From contig JAGLZG010000061.1 of NCBI GenBank assembly GCA_023131705.1, forward strand, positions 1 through 8,046: DNA of 8,046 nt, read 5' to 3'. Under the pieces are notes generated by a model, which saw only the letters and a program-made list of their open reading frames with translations, did no database searches and was not told where the DNA came from. Positions 5,994 through 8,046 of this stretch are shown one piece after another. A program made the translations under genes and the position numbers. The DNA comes from Nanobdellota archaeon (lineage in GTDB: Archaea; Nanobdellota; Nanobdellia; Woesearchaeales; B3-WOES). Positions within the stretch are counted from its first letter, which is position 1. The number at the start of each line of letters is the position of its first letter.

Positions 5994-8046
5994 ATGATAG
6001 AGTTCAAAAAAAATCCAAACACAAAACAGGAACTTTTACAGATACTGAATCCCACTGTAAAGAAATGGTTTTTTAGCAAATTTAAAGAGTTCTCACTCCC
6101 GCAGCTTCATGGTGTTGCTGAAATACATTCAAGGCAGAACATACTGGTTTCTGCCCCGACAGGATCCACCAAAACGCTGACTGGTTTTTTATCAATACTC
6201 AATGAATTGGTTGACAGCGCTGAAAAAGGGATTCTGAAGGATAAGATTTACTGCGTGTATATAAGCCCGTTAAAAGCATTAAATTATGATATCTTTAAAA
6301 ATCTGATAGAACCTTTAACAGAGATAGAGGCAATTGCAGGAAAAAAACTAGGTATAAGGGTGGGAGTAAGAACAGGCGATACAACCCCTTCTGAAAAACA
6401 AAAGATGCTAAAGCATCCGCCTCATATCCTGATAACAACCCCTGAAAGTCTGGCAATAATCTTATCCTCAATTAAATTTGTAGAGCACCTTAAAGATGTT
6501 GAGTGGTGCATTGTTGATGAAATTCATGCTCTGGCAGAAAACAAAAGAGGAGTTCATCTCAGCTTAAGTTTGGAAAGGCTGGAAAATCTGTCATCACATC
6601 TGTGCAGGGTTGGGCTGTCTGCAACAGTAGCTCCACTGGAAGATATTGCTAATTTCCTAGTCGGACAGGAAAGGCCATGTAAAATAATTGACGTACAATT
6701 CATTAAAGAAATGGACCTAAAGGTATTAAGCCCTGTTCCTGACCTGATAAACATAAGCTTTGAAGAAATGCATCATAAGATGTATGAGTTGATTGACAAA
6801 CTGATACAGGGCCATAAAACAACACTTATATTCACAAACACAAGGTCAGCAACAGAGCGTGTTGTTCACCATCTAAAAGAGAAATTTCCTAAAAACTACA
6901 TAAATAATATAGGAGCACACCATGGAAGCCTGTCTAAACAGCACAGGAGGGATATTGAAGACAGATTAAGGGAAGGAAAACTAAAATGCGTTGTCTGCTC
7001 TACCAGTCTGGAACTTGGAATAGATATTGGTTATATTGATTTGGTTGTTTGCCTTGGTTCTCCAAAATCAGTTGCACGTGCTTTACAGAGGATTGGAAGA
7101 TCAGGCCATAAGCTTCATGAAAAGACAAAAGGAAGGATAATTGTTTTAGACAGGGATGATTTAATAGAATGCGTTGTTCTGCTGAAAGAAGGCATTGAAA
7201 GGAAAATAGACAGAATACATATCCCCCAAAACTGCCTGGATGTCCTTGCACAACAGATATATGGGATGTCTCTGGAACAAACCTGGGAAGAAAAAGAGCT
7301 TTTCAATCTTGTTAAAAAAAGTTACTGCTATAAAGATCTGACTAAAAAAGATTTCAATGAAATCCTAAGCTATCTTGCAGGAGAATTTACTGATTTAGAA
7401 GACAGGTATATCTATGCAAAGATATGGAGAAAAAACGGAAAAATGGGAAGAAAAGGAAGGATGGGGAGGGTAATCTACATGACAAACATAGGAACCATAC
7501 CTGATGAAACATCTGTGTTAGTTAAAGTTGGAACACAGGTTGTAGGAACAATAGAAGAAGGCTTCCTTGAAAAACTAAAGCCAGGGGATATATTTGTTTT
7601 AGGCGGGAATGTCTATCAATTCAGGTTTTCAAGGGGGATGGTTGCCCAGGTTAGCTCATCTGTAAGCAGGCCCCCAACAGTCCCTTCATGGTTTTCTGAG
7701 ATGCTGCCATTAAGCTTTGATTTAAGCCTGGCAATAGGAAAACTAAGAAGATTGATGGATGAAAAGTTTACGAAGAAAAAAACCAAGAAAGAGATAATGA
7801 ATTTTATCAATGATTATTTATATGTCGATAAAAACGGGGCAAATGCAGTATATGAATATTTCTATGAGCAGTTTAATTTTTCGCAAATACCATCTGACAA
7901 AAAGATTGTTGTTGAGCAGTATAATGATGAAAAACAAATCTATTATATTTTTCATACATTATTTGGCAGGAGGGTTAATGACTGCCTTAGCAGGGCTGTT
8001 GCATTTGCAGTGTCAAGAACGCAGCACAGGGATGTTGAAATAGGAA
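5994..8046 (+). CDS. lhr: Lhr-family ATP-dependent helicase (N-terminal 684 residues; 3' end beyond the window)
   Basis: A superfamily 2 helicase of the large-helicase-related group, 3'-to-5' nucleic-acid translocases linked to DNA repair and RNA handling. The frame is open from ATG 5994 to the window edge. Motifs: motif I SAPTGSTKT (53-61), motif Ia ISPLKAL (90-96), TTPESL (148-153), motif II DEIH (175-178), motif III SAT (209-211), motif IV LIFTNTRSATERV (278-290), motif V STSLELGIDI (336-345), and motif VI QRIGRSGH (365-372). RecA domain 1 is about 25-230 and RecA domain 2 about 240-400. A winged-helix part (about 405-490) and the start of the Lhr-specific beta region follow, with PTVPSWFSE (561-569) resembling the family's PFWRGE-type segment. 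Motif I has Thr59 where GSGKT-type helicases have Gly. No Shine-Dalgarno is seen; the TATA spacing suggests leaderless translation. Whether it is the aLhr1 or aLhr2 type cannot be told here. Confidence 0.92.
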   Translation, partial: MIEFKKNPNTKQELLQILNPTVKKWFFSKFKEFSLPQLHGVAEIHSRQNILVSAPTGSTKTLTGFLSILNELVDSAEKGILKDKIYCVYISPLKALNYDIFKNLIEPLTEIEAIAGKKLGIRVGVRTGDTTPSEKQKMLKHPPHILITTPESLAIILSSIKFVEHLKDVEWCIVDEIHALAENKRGVHLSLSLERLENLSSHLCRVGLSATVAPLEDIANFLVGQERPCKIIDVQFIKEMDLKVLSPVPDLINISFEEMHHKMYELIDKLIQGHKTTLIFTNTRSATERVVHHLKEKFPKNYINNIGAHHGSLSKQHRRDIEDRLREGKLKCVVCSTSLELGIDIGYIDLVVCLGSPKSVARALQRIGRSGHKLHEKTKGRIIVLDRDDLIECVVLLKEGIERKIDRIHIPQNCLDVLAQQIYGMSLEQTWEEKELFNLVKKSYCYKDLTKKDFNEILSYLAGEFTDLEDRYIYAKIWRKNGKMGRKGRMGRVIYMTNIGTIPDETSVLVKVGTQVVGTIEEGFLEKLKPGDIFVLGGNVYQFRFSRGMVAQVSSSVSRPPTVPSWFSEMLPLSFDLSLAIGKLRRLMDEKFTKKKTKKEIMNFINDYLYVDKNGANAVYEYFYEQFNFSQIPSDKKIVVEQYNDEKQIYYIFHTLFGRRVNDCLSRAVAFAVSRTQHRDVEIG

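Noticed and set aside
5867..6079. 70-codon minus-strand frame opposite eL41 and the helicase start
   Set aside because: Its Phe/Leu/Pro-rich sequence is the complement of the Lys/Arg codons of eL41 and adjacent T-runs.
6554..7810. Minus-strand open frames opposite the helicase gene
   Set aside because: They are shadows of the lhr reading frame, which carries every SF2 motif in order; none has a promoter or a recognisable product.
7810..8043. A 77-codon plus-strand frame near the right edge
   Set aside because: It overlaps the lhr frame, which continues intact to the window end and shows Lhr-type sequence in this region.
1..8046. CRISPR array, insertion sequence, tRNA or att site
   Set aside because: No regularly spaced repeats, transposase frames, terminal inverted repeats or tRNA-like cloverleaf were seen on either strand; the operon's borders show no obvious direct repeats.

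Overview
The window reads as a piece of an archaeal chromosome. The evidence is a 33-codon gene for ribosomal protein eL41 (found in archaea and eukaryotes only), an Lhr-type large helicase of archaeal style, archaeal BRE/TATA promoters, and two genes whose ATG lies about 30 nt after the TATA box, as in leaderless archaeal transcripts. GyrB shows the lineage has a gyrase-type topoisomerase, as many Euryarchaeota and DPANN archaea do. I would lean to a DPANN or euryarchaeal genome, but one 8 kb window cannot fix the phylum.

Layout. (1) At the left edge, reading left, is the start of gyrB (1-323). (2) A gene-poor stretch (324-680) holds the gyrB promoter, a T-rich, hairpin-forming patch, and the promoter of the next unit. 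(3) Reading right is a tight three-gene operon (681-2939) of proteins I cannot name: a basic protein with an N-terminal winged helix-turn-helix, an 81-residue acidic protein, and a 369-residue protein whose C-terminal region carries an RNxxxH motif in a helical setting, as in HEPN ribonucleases. The genes are joined by a 4-nt gap and an ATGA stop/start overlap, and the block looks more AT-rich than its neighbours. (4) Convergent to it is a complete P2-type cation-pumping ATPase (2982-5663, reading left). (5) After a divergent promoter region come eL41 (5855-5956) and an Lhr-family helicase that runs off the right edge (5994-8046).

The housekeeping genes (gyrB, ATPase, eL41, lhr) have no obvious joint pathway and each seems to have its own promoter. 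The accessory part is the 681-2939 operon. A DNA-binding protein, a small acidic protein and a putative HEPN nuclease in one transcript fit a regulated toxin or defence module. This is inference from one motif and gene order, not a demonstrated function.
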